Positions 31,779 to 43,481 of a stretch of 64,000 nucleotides of DNA are shown one piece after another (within the stretch, counting starts at the first letter, position 1; every line of letters starts with the position of its first letter). Position numbers and translations under genes: made by a program. This DNA comes from Clostridia bacterium UC5.1-1D2. Lineage in GTDB: Bacteria; Bacillota; Clostridia; Lachnospirales; Lachnospiraceae. The notes beneath the pieces were generated by a model. That model did no database searches, had not been told where the DNA came from, and saw only the letters and a list, made by a program, of their open reading frames with translations. The stretch is from the NCBI GenBank assembly GCA_001304855.1, contig BBZN01000013.1, forward strand, positions 1 to 64,000, read 5' to 3'.

Positions 31779-32207
31779 TCACTCTTCCTTTTTATCTTCA
31801 TTAGGGGGAATGCTGGTAGCTGCCGCTTCGGCTCTGGATTTTATGCGGTTTTCACGCATCATTTCCCAGATGGTATCGTGCATCCATTTTACCGTATCGC
31901 TTAAGATTTTGTTCTCTGTATCCAGATTCATAATTACATTGTTCATTTCTGCAATTATTTCCCGGCTGTTGTAGCGCTTGTGGGGTTCCGTCAGCCGTTT
32001 TAAGAGGGAGGGATTGGTCTTAAGGATCTCTCCGGCAAGAAATTCATCCCTGTCCTCACAGGTCATCTTCATAAATTCTGTATAATGCATCCGCACCATG
32101 GTCATGGTTTCCGGTGCGCAGCATTTGGGGCACTGGGGATGGCGGGAAGTCTGATAATAGGCGTAATGTCCGCATTTTGGGCAATAAAAAACAGCTAACT
32201 CTCTCAT
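31779..32207 (-). CDS. Zinc-ribbon protein of unknown function
   Basis: Intact, 142 residues. Start after AGGAGAGGACATT. The N-terminus has two CPxC-type knuckles (FYCPKCGHYAYYQ and PQCPKCCAPETM), a zinc ribbon; the rest is helical with a Lys/Glu tail. No family function known to me. A TATAAT-type -10 lies upstream on the minus strand (about 32232-32237). Confidence 0.7.
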   Translation of the reverse strand: MRELAVFYCPKCGHYAYYQTSRHPQCPKCCAPETMTMVRMHYTEFMKMTCEDRDEFLAGEILKTNPSLLKRLTEPHKRYNSREIIAEMNNVIMNLDTENKILSDTVKWMHDTIWEMMRENRIKSRAEAAATSIPPNEDKKEE

Positions 32208-32305
32208 AATGTCCTCTCCTGATAAGTTCTCACTATTATAGATAGCGTTTCATTTGCCAAAATATACCATGATTAGAGAATAATTTTTAAATTTCAGCAT
32301 AATAC

Positions 32306-32340
32306 ACAAAAAAACGGCAGACGAATTGGTCAGTCTGCGT
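32306..32340 (-). terminator. Terminator of the minus-strand cell-wall-binding gene
   Basis: On the minus strand GCAGAC...GTCTGC forms a stem followed by CCG and seven T. It stands about 90 bases after the stop of the cell-wall-binding gene. Confidence 0.65.
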
Positions 32341-32430
32341 TGAAGTTCCGCCTGTAAAGTGAACGGATGTGTAGTATGGGAATCAGGCGGAAACTATAAA
32401 TTGTATTAAAAGCGGAGTTTCAGTTGCTTC

Positions 32431-33776
32431 TTACTGGATAACACCTTCTGTGTTTACAGTCCATACGGTGTCGTTCTCATCCTTGAAATCCTTAAAGCCA
32501 TTGCCGAGCTCCGGCTTAGCTGTGGATTTGGAGCTGGAACCTGCCTTCTGTACAGAGCCGTTGGCGTTGATAAGGTACTGTTTGCCGTCTAACTCTGCCG
32601 GAGCGAAACGAAGGTCCCTGTCTGCTTCCTGGCGCAGTCCGTAGATATAGAGCACGTTGTCCTTGATACCGTGGAAGCCCTGGCCCTTCCTGGAACCGTC
32701 GGTGTGGAAGTACCAGTTCTGAGTCTCGCCTAAATCTTCGTCAAAGATTGCCTGCTTGCCGGTTTTCATAATGCCGTCGTCTCCGAAGTAGAAGTTGGCA
32801 ATGCCGCCGTTCTCCAGATTTACAACCTGCTTGCCGGTCTGCATTTCACCCTTTGTGTTGAAGGCATATCGCTTGGAATCTACAGTGAACAGCTCCAGGC
32901 CCTTCTCTGCATGATAAGGCTGTCCTTTCTTAAAATAGAAGGTATAGAGCTCTGCTTCCTCGCTGATGCCTTCTACTCCCTCGATGGTTCTCCATCCCTG
33001 GGCACGTTTTCCGTCCTCGTCATAATACTGGTAGCCTGCCACCGTAAGCTCTGCAGATGCAGGAGCCGCCTCGGAAGGGGTAGCCTCTGTGCCCGCGGCC
33101 GTCTCAGGAAGCTTAAACCAGCCTGTCTGCATGCGGCCGTCCACAAATGTGTAATATTCGCCTTTTATCTTCTGGTCAATTGCATTTTCAATGCGCTTTC
33201 CGCTGTTATCATAATAGTACCAGGACTCTGTATAATCGGAGTCGTCATTTTCCTCTTCAAGAAGAATCCAGCCGGTCTTTCTGCTGCCGTCCTCTCCCAG
33301 ATAGTAATTATAGCCGTCTACATTGATGGATCCTGTCTCCATCTGGCTGTCCTCATTAAAGTAATACCACTGGCCGCCGATGGAAGCCCACTTGGAAGTG
33401 ATGGCCTTGCCGTCTCTGCCGTAGTAGTAATACAGCTGCTCGGGAGCATCTTCCTCGCTCCAGAAATCTTCGTTCTCTACGGAAACCCACTTGAATGTTA
33501 CGCGCTTTCCGTCTTCTCCTACGTAATACTCATCAATCTGCATGTCTGTGGCCCGGTTGCCGTCGGAGTCCAGGTAGTACCAGTCGTCGCCGTTTTTCTT
33601 CCAGGTGTCGGTTACGGGCTCGCCGTAAGAATCAAGGTACTGCCAGCTGCCGTTCTCCTCTACCCAGCCTGTGCTTTTTGCAAAAGCAGTGGAGGCGTTG
33701 GTGAAGAAGTTAGGGCTGCCGCCGCCATAAACATTGCAGTGGATAATACAGCCAGAACTTTTGTCTGTTTTTTCAT
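32431..33776 (-). CDS. Secreted cell-wall-binding repeat protein (one frameshift)
   Basis: About 449 residues. The start, after AAAAGGAGAGATTC, gives a signal peptide (MKKQTKVLAVLSTAMFMAAA) with one base lost near 33705. The mature protein is a series of roughly 20-residue aromatic/glycine repeats such as GQWYYFNEDSQMETG and ESWYYYDNSGKRI, the choline/cell-wall-binding repeat type. No catalytic domain. It should attach non-covalently to the wall. It is related to the gene at 62055. Confidence 0.8.
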
Positions 33777-34099
33777 AATATTGAATCTCTCCTTTTTGAT
33801 ATGTGTGTTTGTCTGTGGCCGAACATCCGTCGTTGCATTACGTGGTTCATTATAGCCGAGCTTTTGACAGAAAGATAGTGCGTGTTAATGGAAGTTCTGG
33901 AAGCCGCTGGGGGTGAGGGGGGAACCCTTGAAACGGGCCGGGAAGGCGGGCAAAAGAGGCCTGGCTGCAAAGGGGCGGCCGGCTGCTGCGGAAGGGAAAG
34001 GCAGTTTTTGTAAGAGAAAATATAGTATTCTTTTGTATTGTTTTATGCTATACTCACTTTAAAACACAGGGAATGAGAACAAGGAGGGAGACTGGTACT
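33777..34099. other. Divergent promoter region
   Basis: Gap of 323 bases between divergent genes. A minus-strand TATAAT (33849-33854 complement) can serve the wall-binding gene; a plus-strand TATACT (34049-34054) can serve the ThDP enzyme. Neither has a strong -35. The middle is purine- and G-rich with no gene seen. Confidence 0.5.
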
Positions 34100-36104
34100 A
34101 TGAAAATGAAACTTTCAAATTATATAGCATCCAGATTGGTTGAGGAAGGAATCCGTCAGGTGTTTACCGTCACAGGCGGAGGGGCTATGCATCTGAACGA
34201 TGCTCTGGGACATCAGGAAGGGCTTCACTGCATCTATAACCACCACGAGCAGGCCAGCGCCATAGCCGCAGAGGCATATGCCAGGATTCACAACCGCATT
34301 GCGGCTCTCTGTGTCACCACAGGTCCCGGGGGAACCAACGCCATCACGGGGGTAGTGGGAGGCTGGCTGGATTCCATTCCCATGCTGGTGCTCTCGGGCC
34401 AGGTGCGGTTTGATACGACGGCAAGATGGTCCGGCGTAGGCATCCGGGCTATGGGAGATCAGGAATTTGATATCTGCAAGTCCATTGCATGTATGACAAA
34501 ATATTCAGAGATGGTTATTGAGCCCATGCGCATACGGTATTGTATGGAGAAGGCATTGTATCTGGCAAATCGGGACGCCCGGGGCCCTGCTGGCTGGATA
34601 TCCCCCTCAATGTCCAGGGAGCGTTTATTGAGACTGAGGATTTGGCCGGTTTTGACATAGCTGATTACGAGGCAGGCGGGGACGGCTGGGCAGGAAAAGG
34701 CGGGGATTTGAGGATTGCGGAGGACGAGGCGGGACAGGGGGAGCGTCGCCAGGCCCTTCCCGGTAAGGCGGACCCGGCGGCGGCGGCCCGCATTATAAAG
34801 AAAATACGGGAGGCGAAGCGGCCCGTGTTCAATGCAGGCAACGGGATCCGTATTGCAGGCGCCCACGGTGTATTTATGGAGGTGGCGGAGAAGCTGGGAA
34901 TTCCTGTGATAACAGGCTGGGACAGCGAGGACTGTATCTACGACGATCATCCCTCTATGTGGGGCGGGCGGGCAATATGGGGGACAGGCCCGGAAATTTT
35001 GCCGTACAGAATAGCGATCTGGTATTTTCCGTAGGGAGCCGTCTGAGCATCAGGCAGGTGGGCTACAACTACGAGACATGGGCCAGGGAGGCTTATGTAA
35101 TTGTCAACGATATTGATGAGGAGGAGCTGAAAAAGCCTTCCGTACACAGCGACATGCGCGTCCATGCAGACGCAAAGGATCTGCTGGAGCAGATGGATGC
35201 AGTTTTAAACGATATCCTTCATAAGGAATGGGATACTCTCCCTGAAAGCGTAAGCCGTCCCGGAGAAAAGCAGATATTTGACGGCGGCCAGGGCCTGCCT
35301 TCCATGAGCTGGAGCCGCACCTGCGCCATGTGGAAGAAAAACTATCCTGTAATCATGGATCACCATTTTCTTCACACAGACCAGGAACCTGCCAATGTAT
35401 ACGCGTTTGTAAAGGAGATAAGCAGCCGCCTGAAGGAAGGCCAGATTACGGTGGTTGGGAACGGATCCGCCTGTGTGGTGGGCGGACATGCCTATATACT
35501 GAAAAAGGGCCAGCGCTTTATCACCAATTCAGCCATAGCGGCCATGGGCTACGACCTGCCTGCAGCTATCGGTATCTGGGCCGCTTCCAGGGTGAAGGAG
35601 TGCTACAGCCAGGGGGCGGAAAGGGGAGGGGGATGATTTGATCCTCCTCACAGGCGACGGAAGCCTTCAGATGAATATTCAGGAATTGCAGACTATCATC
35701 CACCACAGGATGGGCATCAAAATATTTGTGATCAACAACGGCGGTTACCACTCAATCCGGCAGACACAGAAGAATTTCTTTGGAGAGCCCCTGGTGGGGA
35801 TCGGCCTGGACAGCGGAGATTTAAGTTTTCCCGACCTTGGAAAGCTGGCTGCCGCCTATGGCTATCCTTATGTGGCCGCTTACCATAACAGCCAGCTGGC
35901 GGAGGCAGTGGAGAAAACACTGGCTATGGAAGGGCCGGTTATCTGTGAAGCATTTGTGGATTTTGAACAGAAATTTGAACCCAAGTCCTCGGCGAAGCGT
36001 CTGCCGGACGGAACCATGGTTTCCCCGCCGCTGGAGGATTTGCGCCTTTCCTTCCCGAGGATGAGATGGATGCCAATATGATAATTCCGCGGATTAAGGA
36101 GTAG
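34100..36104 (+). CDS. Thiamine diphosphate-binding enzyme, acetolactate-synthase-like (four frameshifts)
   Basis: About 668 residues. ATG 34100 follows AAGGAGGGAG; an in-frame codon at 34073 is less likely. N-terminal Pyr domain with the conserved Glu in YNHHEQASAIAAEAYARI and VTTGPGGTNAITG; C-terminal PP domain with LLTGDGSLQMNIQELQT and INNGGYHSI, the GDG...N magnesium-ThDP motif. In a polysaccharide cluster with sugar epimerases it is more likely a YerE-like enzyme that adds a two-carbon branch to a nucleotide sugar than a valine-pathway enzyme. Shifts near 34580, 34965, 35625 (one G gained) and 36040. Confidence 0.8.
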
Positions 36105-36133
36105 GGCGGGGAGCCGGAAAGGAAGTAGAGGTT

Positions 36134-37068
36134 ATGCGGGTAGTGGTAACGGGAGCCACCAGCTTTATCGGACGGGCGGTTACGGAGGAACTTTTATCAG
36201 GCGGGCATCAGGTTTTTGCAGTGGCGCGTCCCGGTTCCCCCGGCATCGGATGTCTGCCGGAGAATGCAGATTTAAATATTCTCCTGTGCGCTCTGAAGGA
36301 TATAGAAACCCTGGGAGGAGCGCTTCCGCTAAAGAGCGGCGCCCAGGCCTGGCTTCATCTGGGATGGGAGGGGGCGGGCAGCGCTAACCGCCAGAACCCC
36401 CGGATTCAGGCCAGAAATATAGGCTACGCCTGAATTCCCTCAGGACGGCTTCCGCTCTGGGCTGCAGCCGTTTCCTTTTTTGCGGCTCCCAGGCGGAATA
36501 CGGTATTTTGGAAGGGGTCATGAGCGAGGACAGGGAGTGCTTTCCGGTGTCGGAGTATGGAAAAGACAAGCTGGAGGTTCTGAAGCTGTGCTCCCGGGAG
36601 GCCCAAAGCCTGGGCCTTACCTACATCCATGCAAGAATATTCAGTGTCTACGGACCGGGCGATCACCCCTGGTCCCTGATATCCACCTGCATGGATACAT
36701 TTTTGAAAGGAGGCAGCATGGAGCTTGGAGCCTGCACCCAGATGTGGAACTTCCTGTATGTAAAGGATTGCGCAAAGGCTCTTGCAGGCCTTCTGCTTGC
36801 CAAAGCCCCCGGCGGCGTGTATAATGTGGCAGGGGAAGACACCCGGCCTTTAAAAAGCTATATTCAGGATCTCCACAGGCTCTGCGGCGGCAGGGGAGCT
36901 TACCTGTACGGAAAAAGGCCGCCTAATGCGGAAGGGACGGTGTCCCTGCTGCCGGACATAAACAAATTGCAGAAGGAAGTGGGATTCCGCCAGGAGACAT
37001 CCTTTGATACGGGGATCCGACTTATGATAAAAGCCAGAAATGCTGCTGAAAAGGAGACAGACACATGA
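36134..37068 (+). CDS. NAD-dependent epimerase/dehydratase 1 (one frameshift)
   Basis: Extended SDR of about 311 residues. GATSFIGRAVTEELL is the NAD-binding GxxGxxG site; YGKDKLE is the catalytic YxxxK; VYGPGDHPWSLI and MWNFLYVKDCAKAL are family blocks. It modifies a nucleotide sugar (epimerase, dehydratase or reductase). One C is lost near 36430. Start follows GGAAAGGAAGTAGAGG. Tandem paralogue of the gene at 38271. Confidence 0.85.
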
Positions 37069-38196
37069 AACGATGCATCGCCTGCGGCGCCCCTCTCTGG
37101 GAGACGCCGCTGCTTACGTTAGACAATATGCCGGCGTCGGCCCAGCACATGCCTGACGCGCCCATGTAAAGGAGGATAAGGGCCTTACTCTGGACCTCTG
37201 CCAATGTATGGGCTGCGGCCTGGTTCAGTTTGACTGCCAGCCGGTAGACTACTACCGTGATGTAATACGGGCCGGAGGCTACTCCAAAACGATGGTGGAA
37301 CTGCGCAGGTATCAGTATAAGCATCTGATTGAACCTACCGCCTGGAAGGCAAGCGGTTTATAGAGGTGGGCTGCGGGCAGGGAGAATTTCTGAAGGTACT
37401 CAGTGAATTCCCGGTGGAGGTTCACGGGATAGAACACGATCCCCGCCTGGTGGAGCTGGCCAGAGCCCAGGGGCTTGGTGTAGCGGAAGGATTTACTGAG
37501 AGCGAGGACACCCTGTTTCCGGGAGGGCTTTACGATGTGTTTCTGTCCTTTAATTTTCTGGAACACCAGCCCGACCCTAACGTGATGCTCCAGGCCATTT
37601 ACCGGAACCTGGAGGACGACGGGATGGGCCTTATTACTGTCCCAAGCTTTGAATATATTATGGATCACAGCAGCTACTATGAGCTGATACGGGACCATAT
37701 TGCCTACTACACATTCGACACCCTTCTCTCCCTCCTGGAGCGCAACGGTTTTCAGGCGGAGGAGTGCGAGGTGATCAACCGGGACACCCTTTCCGTTATT
37801 GTGAAGAAACGTCCTCAGATGGAGGCGGGGAATCTTCTGGACTGCTATGTGAATCTGAGAAGAGAGATGGAAACCTACATGAAATACCTGGAAGCCTGGA
37901 ACAAGAAGGTGGCTGTCTGGGGGGCGAGCCACCAGGGCTTTACCCTTGCAGCCACCACCAAGCTGGGGCAGAAGGCCGGATACATCATTGATTCCGCGCC
38001 TTTTAAGCAGGGGAAGTTTGCACCTTCCTCCCACCTGCCCATCGTGGCGCCGGAGTATTTCCACGACCACCCCGTAGACGCTATCGTCATCACGGCTCCC
38101 GGATATACGGAGGAGATAGCGGCAAGTATCCGCGAGAGATTTGGAAAAGACATAGAAGTGAGAGCGATGCGCTCAAACCACCTGGAGCTTATATAA
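37065..38196 (+). CDS. SAM-dependent sugar C-methyltransferase (two frameshifts)
   Basis: About 377 residues; its ATG overlaps the epimerase stop. Three parts typical of TylC3-like sugar C-methyltransferases: an N-terminal zinc-binding domain (RCIACGAPLWE and LCQCMGCGLVQF), a SAM-binding core (IEVGCGQGEFLKVL; FLSFNFLEHQPDP) and a C-terminal Methyltransf_14 domain (VAVWGASHQGFTLAA; GYIIDSAPFKQG). It should add a methyl to a sugar carbon next to a keto group, giving a branched-chain sugar. Shifts near 37165 and 37335. Confidence 0.85.
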
Positions 38197-38270
38197 AACA
38201 GGCCTTAACCGGCGCAGGCAGCCGGGGGGTCAGTCAGGTACAACATTCACACAAAGGAGCTACACAAGCC

Positions 38271-39202
38271 ATGAGAATCGTAATAACGGGAGCCACCGGC
38301 TTCATCGGCAGCCACCTTGCCAGATTGTTTCTGGAAAAAGGCTGTCAGGTCTTTGCGCTGGTCCGCCGGTCCTCCAAAAACCGCAGCGCCCTGCCGGAGC
38401 ATGAAAACTTAAAAATCATTGAATGTGATTTGGAACGGGTACCGGACTGTGTCCCATCCATCGGCCAGGCGGAAGGGTTCTTTCATCTGGCTGGGCAGGC
38501 GTAAACCGGGCTGAGATCGATTCGCCCCAGGTCCAGACACAAAATATCTCAGGCTCTCTCAGCTGCATCAAAGCCGCTCATCTTTTGAACTGTAAAGTGT
38601 TTATGGATGCAGGCTCCAGGGTGGAGTACGGCCCTTTAGACGGGATTATGGAGGAGAGCGCTCCCTGTAACCCTGTGAATGAATACGGAAAGGCCAAGCT
38701 GGAATTTTACAGGCAAGGGCCCCTCTGTGCAGGGAATTTGGAATCAGTTACTACCATCTCCGGTTCTTCAGCGTCTACGGGCGGGGCGATCATCCTGGTC
38801 TATTATCTCTACCTCACGAGAGATTTGCCTCTGGGGAAGACCGTCTCCTTAAGTTCCTGCAGACATGAGTGGAATTTTATGTATATTGAGGATGCAGTGC
38901 AGGCAGTATATGAATTATACCGATCCGGTTGTGAGGCGGGGGAGGTGCAAAGCCAGATTGTCAATATTGCAGGTTCCGATACCCGGCCCCTTCGCTCCTT
39001 TGTGGAGGAGATCCACCAGATTGCAGGAAGGAGAGGAACACTGGAGTACGGTACATTTGTCCAGGCCAAGGAAGGCCCTCTGTCTATCCGCCCGGATATC
39101 ACGAAACTGAAACAGCTCACAGGCGGCCGCTGGCAGGAGCGTTATACCTTCCGCCGGGGCATTGAAGAAACTATGGAGAAGGAAGAAGCGAAAGAGACAT
39201 GA
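38271..39202 (+). CDS. NAD-dependent epimerase/dehydratase 2 (several frameshifts)
   Basis: Extended SDR, about 312 residues, paralogous to the gene at 36134. GATGFIGSHLARLFL binds NAD; VNEYGKAKLEFY holds the YxxxK; HEWNFMYIEDAVQAVYEL is the same block as in the first. Single bases are missing near 38492, 38718, 38795 and 38812; repaired, the middle reads FFSVYGRGDHPWSIIS. It flanks the C-methyltransferase, so the three probably act in sequence on one nucleotide sugar. Confidence 0.8.
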
Positions 39203-40161
39203 AAAAAATCAGCGTATTGATTCCCTGTTATAACGAGGCGGAAAATGCCGCGCCTATCAGCCAGGCCGTTACGGAGATTCTGGAGCGGGAGCTGCCTCAG
39301 TATGACTATGAACTTGTATTTATCGACAATGACTCCACAGACGGCACCAGAGATATTCTGCGCAGCCTCTGCGCAGCCAATTCCAGGATAAAGGCGATTC
39401 TGAACGCCCGGAATTTCGGCCAGTTCAACTCCCCCTACTATGGAATGCTTCAGGTTACAGGAGATTGCTGCATCGAGATGGTGGCGGATTTCCAGGACCC
39501 GGTGGAAATGATACCTAAGTATGTGAGAGAGTGGGAGAAGGGGTACAAGATCGTTATCGGAATTAAGACCAGCAGCAAGGAAAACCGGCTGATGTACTGG
39601 CTCAGAAGCTGCTACTACAAGACCATCAAGAAGCTGTCCGACGTGGAACAGATTGAGCATTTTACAGGCTCCGGCCTCTATGACAGGGAATTTATCGAGG
39701 TTCTCAGAAACCTGGATGACCCAACGCCTTTTCTCCGGGGGATTGTGGCGGAGCTGGGCTACAAGAGGAAGGAAATCCCTTATGAGCAGCCGAAACGCAG
39801 AGCGGGGAAAACCCACAATAATTTCTACCGCCTTTACGATGCGGCTATGCTGAGCGTCACCTCCTACACAAAGGCGGGGCTGCGGCTGGCAACCATCTTC
39901 GGCAGTATCTGCGCGGTAGGAAGCATGATTGTGGCCCTGGTTTACCTTGTGATGAAGCTGATCTGGTGGGACCGCTTCCCGGCAGGCATGGCTCCTATGC
40001 TGATCGGAATGCTGTTTCTTGGCTCCGTACAGCTGTTTTTTATCGGGTTTTTAGGGGAGTATATCATGAGCATCAACCAGAGGGTGATGAGACGTCCCCT
40101 TGTGATCGAGGAGGAGCGGATCAATTTCAGTGAGGAAGAAGAGGACGGTACAGAGGCATGA
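39199..40161 (+). CDS. Glycosyltransferase family 2 with C-terminal membrane helices
   Basis: Intact, 320 residues, ATGA overlap with the previous gene. GT2 fold: SVLIPCYNEAENAAPI, IDNDSTDGTRD, ADFQDP and the acceptor loop QPKRRAGKTHN. Two helices near residues 232-258 and 268-295 put it in the DPM1/GtrB/ArnC group, which makes polyprenyl-phosphate sugars at the inner membrane face. It could supply a lipid-linked sugar for the polymer. Confidence 0.85.
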   Translation: MKKISVLIPCYNEAENAAPISQAVTEILERELPQYDYELVFIDNDSTDGTRDILRSLCAANSRIKAILNARNFGQFNSPYYGMLQVTGDCCIEMVADFQDPVEMIPKYVREWEKGYKIVIGIKTSSKENRLMYWLRSCYYKTIKKLSDVEQIEHFTGSGLYDREFIEVLRNLDDPTPFLRGIVAELGYKRKEIPYEQPKRRAGKTHNNFYRLYDAAMLSVTSYTKAGLRLATIFGSICAVGSMIVALVYLVMKLIWWDRFPAGMAPMLIGMLFLGSVQLFFIGFLGEYIMSINQRVMRRPLVIEEERINFSEEEEDGTEA

Positions 40162-42390
40162 AATACAAAATAGACGTGGTGCGTATACGTGAGAACACCA
40201 TCACTTTAAACGGCTGGGCCGTTGGAAAATCGCCGGAGAGCAAAGCTACCTTCCGGGTGGAGGATGAGAAGCACAATCCGGTGAAGTTTAAGTATGTGGC
40301 CACGCGCAGGGATGACGTAAGCTTTATTTACTTTAAGGAGGAGAGCCGGAGGGACCTTGGATTTGATATTCAGTTTCCCTATGAGCGGGGAAGAAATTAC
40401 TATCTTTTAATCCGCTGTGAGGGGAAGCAGGCCAGGATCAAGTTTAACGAGGCCCTTATTGCAAAGAGAGCCAGCGTTGCGCACAAACGGATGGAGAAGA
40501 TCAAGGATCTGATGAACATGGAGACTGTGCAGGTGGCCCTTAATTTCTGGAAGGATCATGGCTTAAAGGCGTTGGTGGTGAAGTCCAAACACAAGCTTCA
40601 GGGAATAGACAATGATTATGATTACAGCGAGTGGTACGATCTCACAAAGCCCGGGGAGGAGGAGCTGGCTGCTCAGAGGGCTCAGACCTTTGCCTTTGAA
40701 CCCAAGCTTTCAGTGGTGATTCCAGCCTTTAAAACGCCGGAGCGGTATCTGAGGGAGATGCTGGATTCCATTCTGGCCCAGACCTATACCAACTGGGAGG
40801 TCTGCGTCGCAGACGGAAGCCCCAGGGGAGAAGGGCTGGAGCGGGTTCTTAAAAAATATGCGGACAGGGACAAGCGGTTCCGTTATGAGATACTGGGGGG
40901 AAACCGGGGGATCTCCGGCAACACCAACGCTGCCCTTGAGATGGCAAGAGGTGATTTTGTCATACTGGCGGATCATGACGATACTCTGACGCCCAACGCT
41001 TTTTACGAGGTGGTGAAGGCCATCAATGAACATCCGGGCTGCGATGTGATTTATTCTGATGAGGATAAGCTGGATATGGATGGAAAGGCTCTGTTTGATC
41101 CCCACTTTAAGCCGGACTTTAATCCAGACTTGCTTACCAGCGTCAATTATATCTGCCATCTCTTTGTGGTGGAACGGGGGCTTTTGAAGCGTGTGGGAGG
41201 TTTCCGCCAGGAGTTTGACGGAGCGCAGGATTACGACTTTATCTTCCGCTGCACAGAGGAGGCGGGGAAGGTATACCATATCCCCAAGGTGCTGTATCAC
41301 TGGCGGTGCCATCAGAATTCCACCGCCAGCAACCCGGAAAGTAAGATGTATGCCTTCGAGGCCGGTTCCAGGCCGTTATGGCCCATTATGAACGGCTGGG
41401 GATACGGGCGGAGAAGGTGGAGAAGGGGGTGGATTACGGCATTTACCACACGGTTTTTGCCATAGAGGGGACGCCTCTTGTGTCCGTCATTATCCCCAAC
41501 AAGGATCACAGCCAGGATTTGGATCTGTGCGTCAGATCCTGATGGACCGCTCCACATACCGGAATCTGGAGTTTATAGTTGTGGAGAACAACAGCGCCGA
41601 GCCTGAGACATTTGCCTACTACAAGAAGATGCAGGAGGAGTATGAAAATTTCCATGTGGTCACCTGGGATAAGGGCTTTAATTATTCCGCCATCAACAAT
41701 TTCGGCGCTTCCTTTGCAAGTGGAGAGTATCTTCTTCTTCTGAACAATGACACGGAGCTTATAGAACCGGATTCCATAAAGGAGATGCTGGGCTTCTGCC
41801 AGAGGGAGGATGTAGGCGTCGTGGGGGCGAAGCTGCTTTACGAGGACGACACCATTCAGCATGGGGGGGTTGTTATCGGCTTTGGGGGGATCGCAGGCCA
41901 TACCTTTATCGGACTCCACCGGGCGGAGAACAGCTATTTCCACAGGGCCATGTGCGCTCAGGATTACAGCGCAGTTACTGCCGCCTGCCTCATGACTAAG
42001 AAATCCGTCTTTGAGCGCGCAGGCGGTTTGAGCGAGGAGCTGGCGGTGGCTTTTAACGACATTGATTACTGCATGAAAGTCAGGGCTCTGGGGAAACTGG
42101 TAGTATATGCGCCCTATGCATGTCTTTACCATTATGAATCCAAGTCCAGAGGGCTGGAAAATACCCCTGAAAAGGTGGCGCGTTTTAACCGGGAGGTAGC
42201 CATATTTATTAAGAAATGGCCGGATATCATCAAAAACGGCGACCCTTATTATAATCCCAATCTGACCCTGCGCAAATCCAATTTTGCACTTAGAGATCTG
42301 TTGAAGGAGAAAATCGGCGAGCCCTATGATTTGAAAGTCTATGAGCAGTTTGCCCCAAAGGATGAGGAAAAGACAGATGAGAAGCAGTAA
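40158..42390 (+). CDS. Large two-part family 2 glycosyltransferase (two frameshifts)
   Basis: About 744 residues. An N-terminal non-catalytic region (1-170) is followed by a GT2 domain (SVVIPAFKTPERYLREMLDS; ILADHDDTLTP; GAQDYDFIFR) and then a second GT2 domain (SVIIPNKDHSQDL; LLLNNDTELIE; FNDIDYCMKV). Such bifunctional rhamnosyl/galactosyl-transferase-like enzymes add two sugars in turn to a polysaccharide. Shifts near 41370 and 41540. Starts with an ATGA overlap. Confidence 0.85.
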
Positions 42391-43370
42391 AAGCGGTAAG
42401 AAAGTAACCATAGTGATCCCTAATTATAATGGGCTGAAATTTATGAAGCCCTGCTTTCAGGCTCTGGAACTCCAGATATGCAGAAATTTTGACATTCTGG
42501 TGGTGGACAACGGTTCCACGGACGGCAGCGTGGAGTGGCTGAAGGAGCAGAGGATTCCCTCTGTTTTCCTGGAAACCAACACCGGTTTTTCCGGTGCAGT
42601 GAACAGGGGCATCAAAGCTGCGGCAACACCCTATGTCATATTGCTGAACAACGACACAGAACCGGACTGCCATTATGTGGGGGAAATGCTGAAGGCCATA
42701 GAGCGTTCACCGAAGATATTTTCCGTCAGCAGCAAGATGATCCAGCTCTGCCATAAGGATAAAATGGACGACGCAGGGGATATGTACAGTCTTCTGGGAT
42801 GGGCTTATCAGCGGGGGTGGGAAGGTCCTCCGCGCTGTACAACCACCCCTGCCGGATTTTTTCAGCCTGTGCAGGCGCGGCTATCTACCGGAAATCGGTT
42901 TTTGAGGAGATAGGATATTTCGACGAGATGCATTTTGCATACCTGGAGGATATAGATGTGGCTACAGGGCCAGAATCGCAGGGTATGACAATATCTACTG
43001 CCCCACTGCAGTGGTTTACCATGTAGGCAGCGGCACCAGCGGCTCCAAGTACAATTCGTTCAAAGTGCGCCTGGCCGCCAGGAACAATGTGTATTTGAAT
43101 TATAAGAACATGCCTGCCCTTCAGCTGGCGTTAAACTTCCTTCCGATTCTTGCAGGGATTGGTCTTAAGCTTCTTTTTTTTAAGAAGCTGGGCTTTGCAG
43201 GGGACTATCTGGAAGGGCTTAAGGAAGGGGCTGCAACTGCTGGGAAATGCAGAAAGGTGCCCTACCGCCACAGAGATCTGAAGAACTATCTGGCGATAGA
43301 GTGGGAATTATTTACAGGCACGCTCCTGTATGTTTACGAATTCACTGCCAGACAGATTACTAAATTGTGA
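42377..43370 (+). CDS. Glycosyltransferase family 2 (two frameshifts)
   Basis: About 331 residues. I chose ATG 42377, overlapping the previous gene by 14 bases, because GAGGAAA precedes it. VTIVIPNYNGLKFMKPCFQA, VVDNGSTDGSVEWL, ILLNNDTEPD and FDEMHFAYLEDIDV mark a rhamnosyltransferase-like GT2. C-terminal part has amphipathic membrane-associated stretches. Shifts near 42825 and 42960. Last gene of the first EPS transcript unit. Confidence 0.8.
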
Positions 43371-43397
43371 AGATTTTTTAAATTTAAAGAAATGTTA

Positions 43398-43426
43398 TAG
43401 AATAATGCAGTTATATCATGTATAAT
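43398..43426 (+). promoter_or_regulatory. Possible promoter of the priming transferase gene
   Basis: TATAAT at 43421-43426, 56 bases before the start codon, in a very AT-rich 111-base gap. The -35 position (43398-43403, TAGAAT) is poor. Confidence 0.4.
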
Positions 43427-43481
43427 AACAAAGATATTTGCGGAAAAAAGGGGAAGCCCTGAGAAAACAAGGTGATTTACA

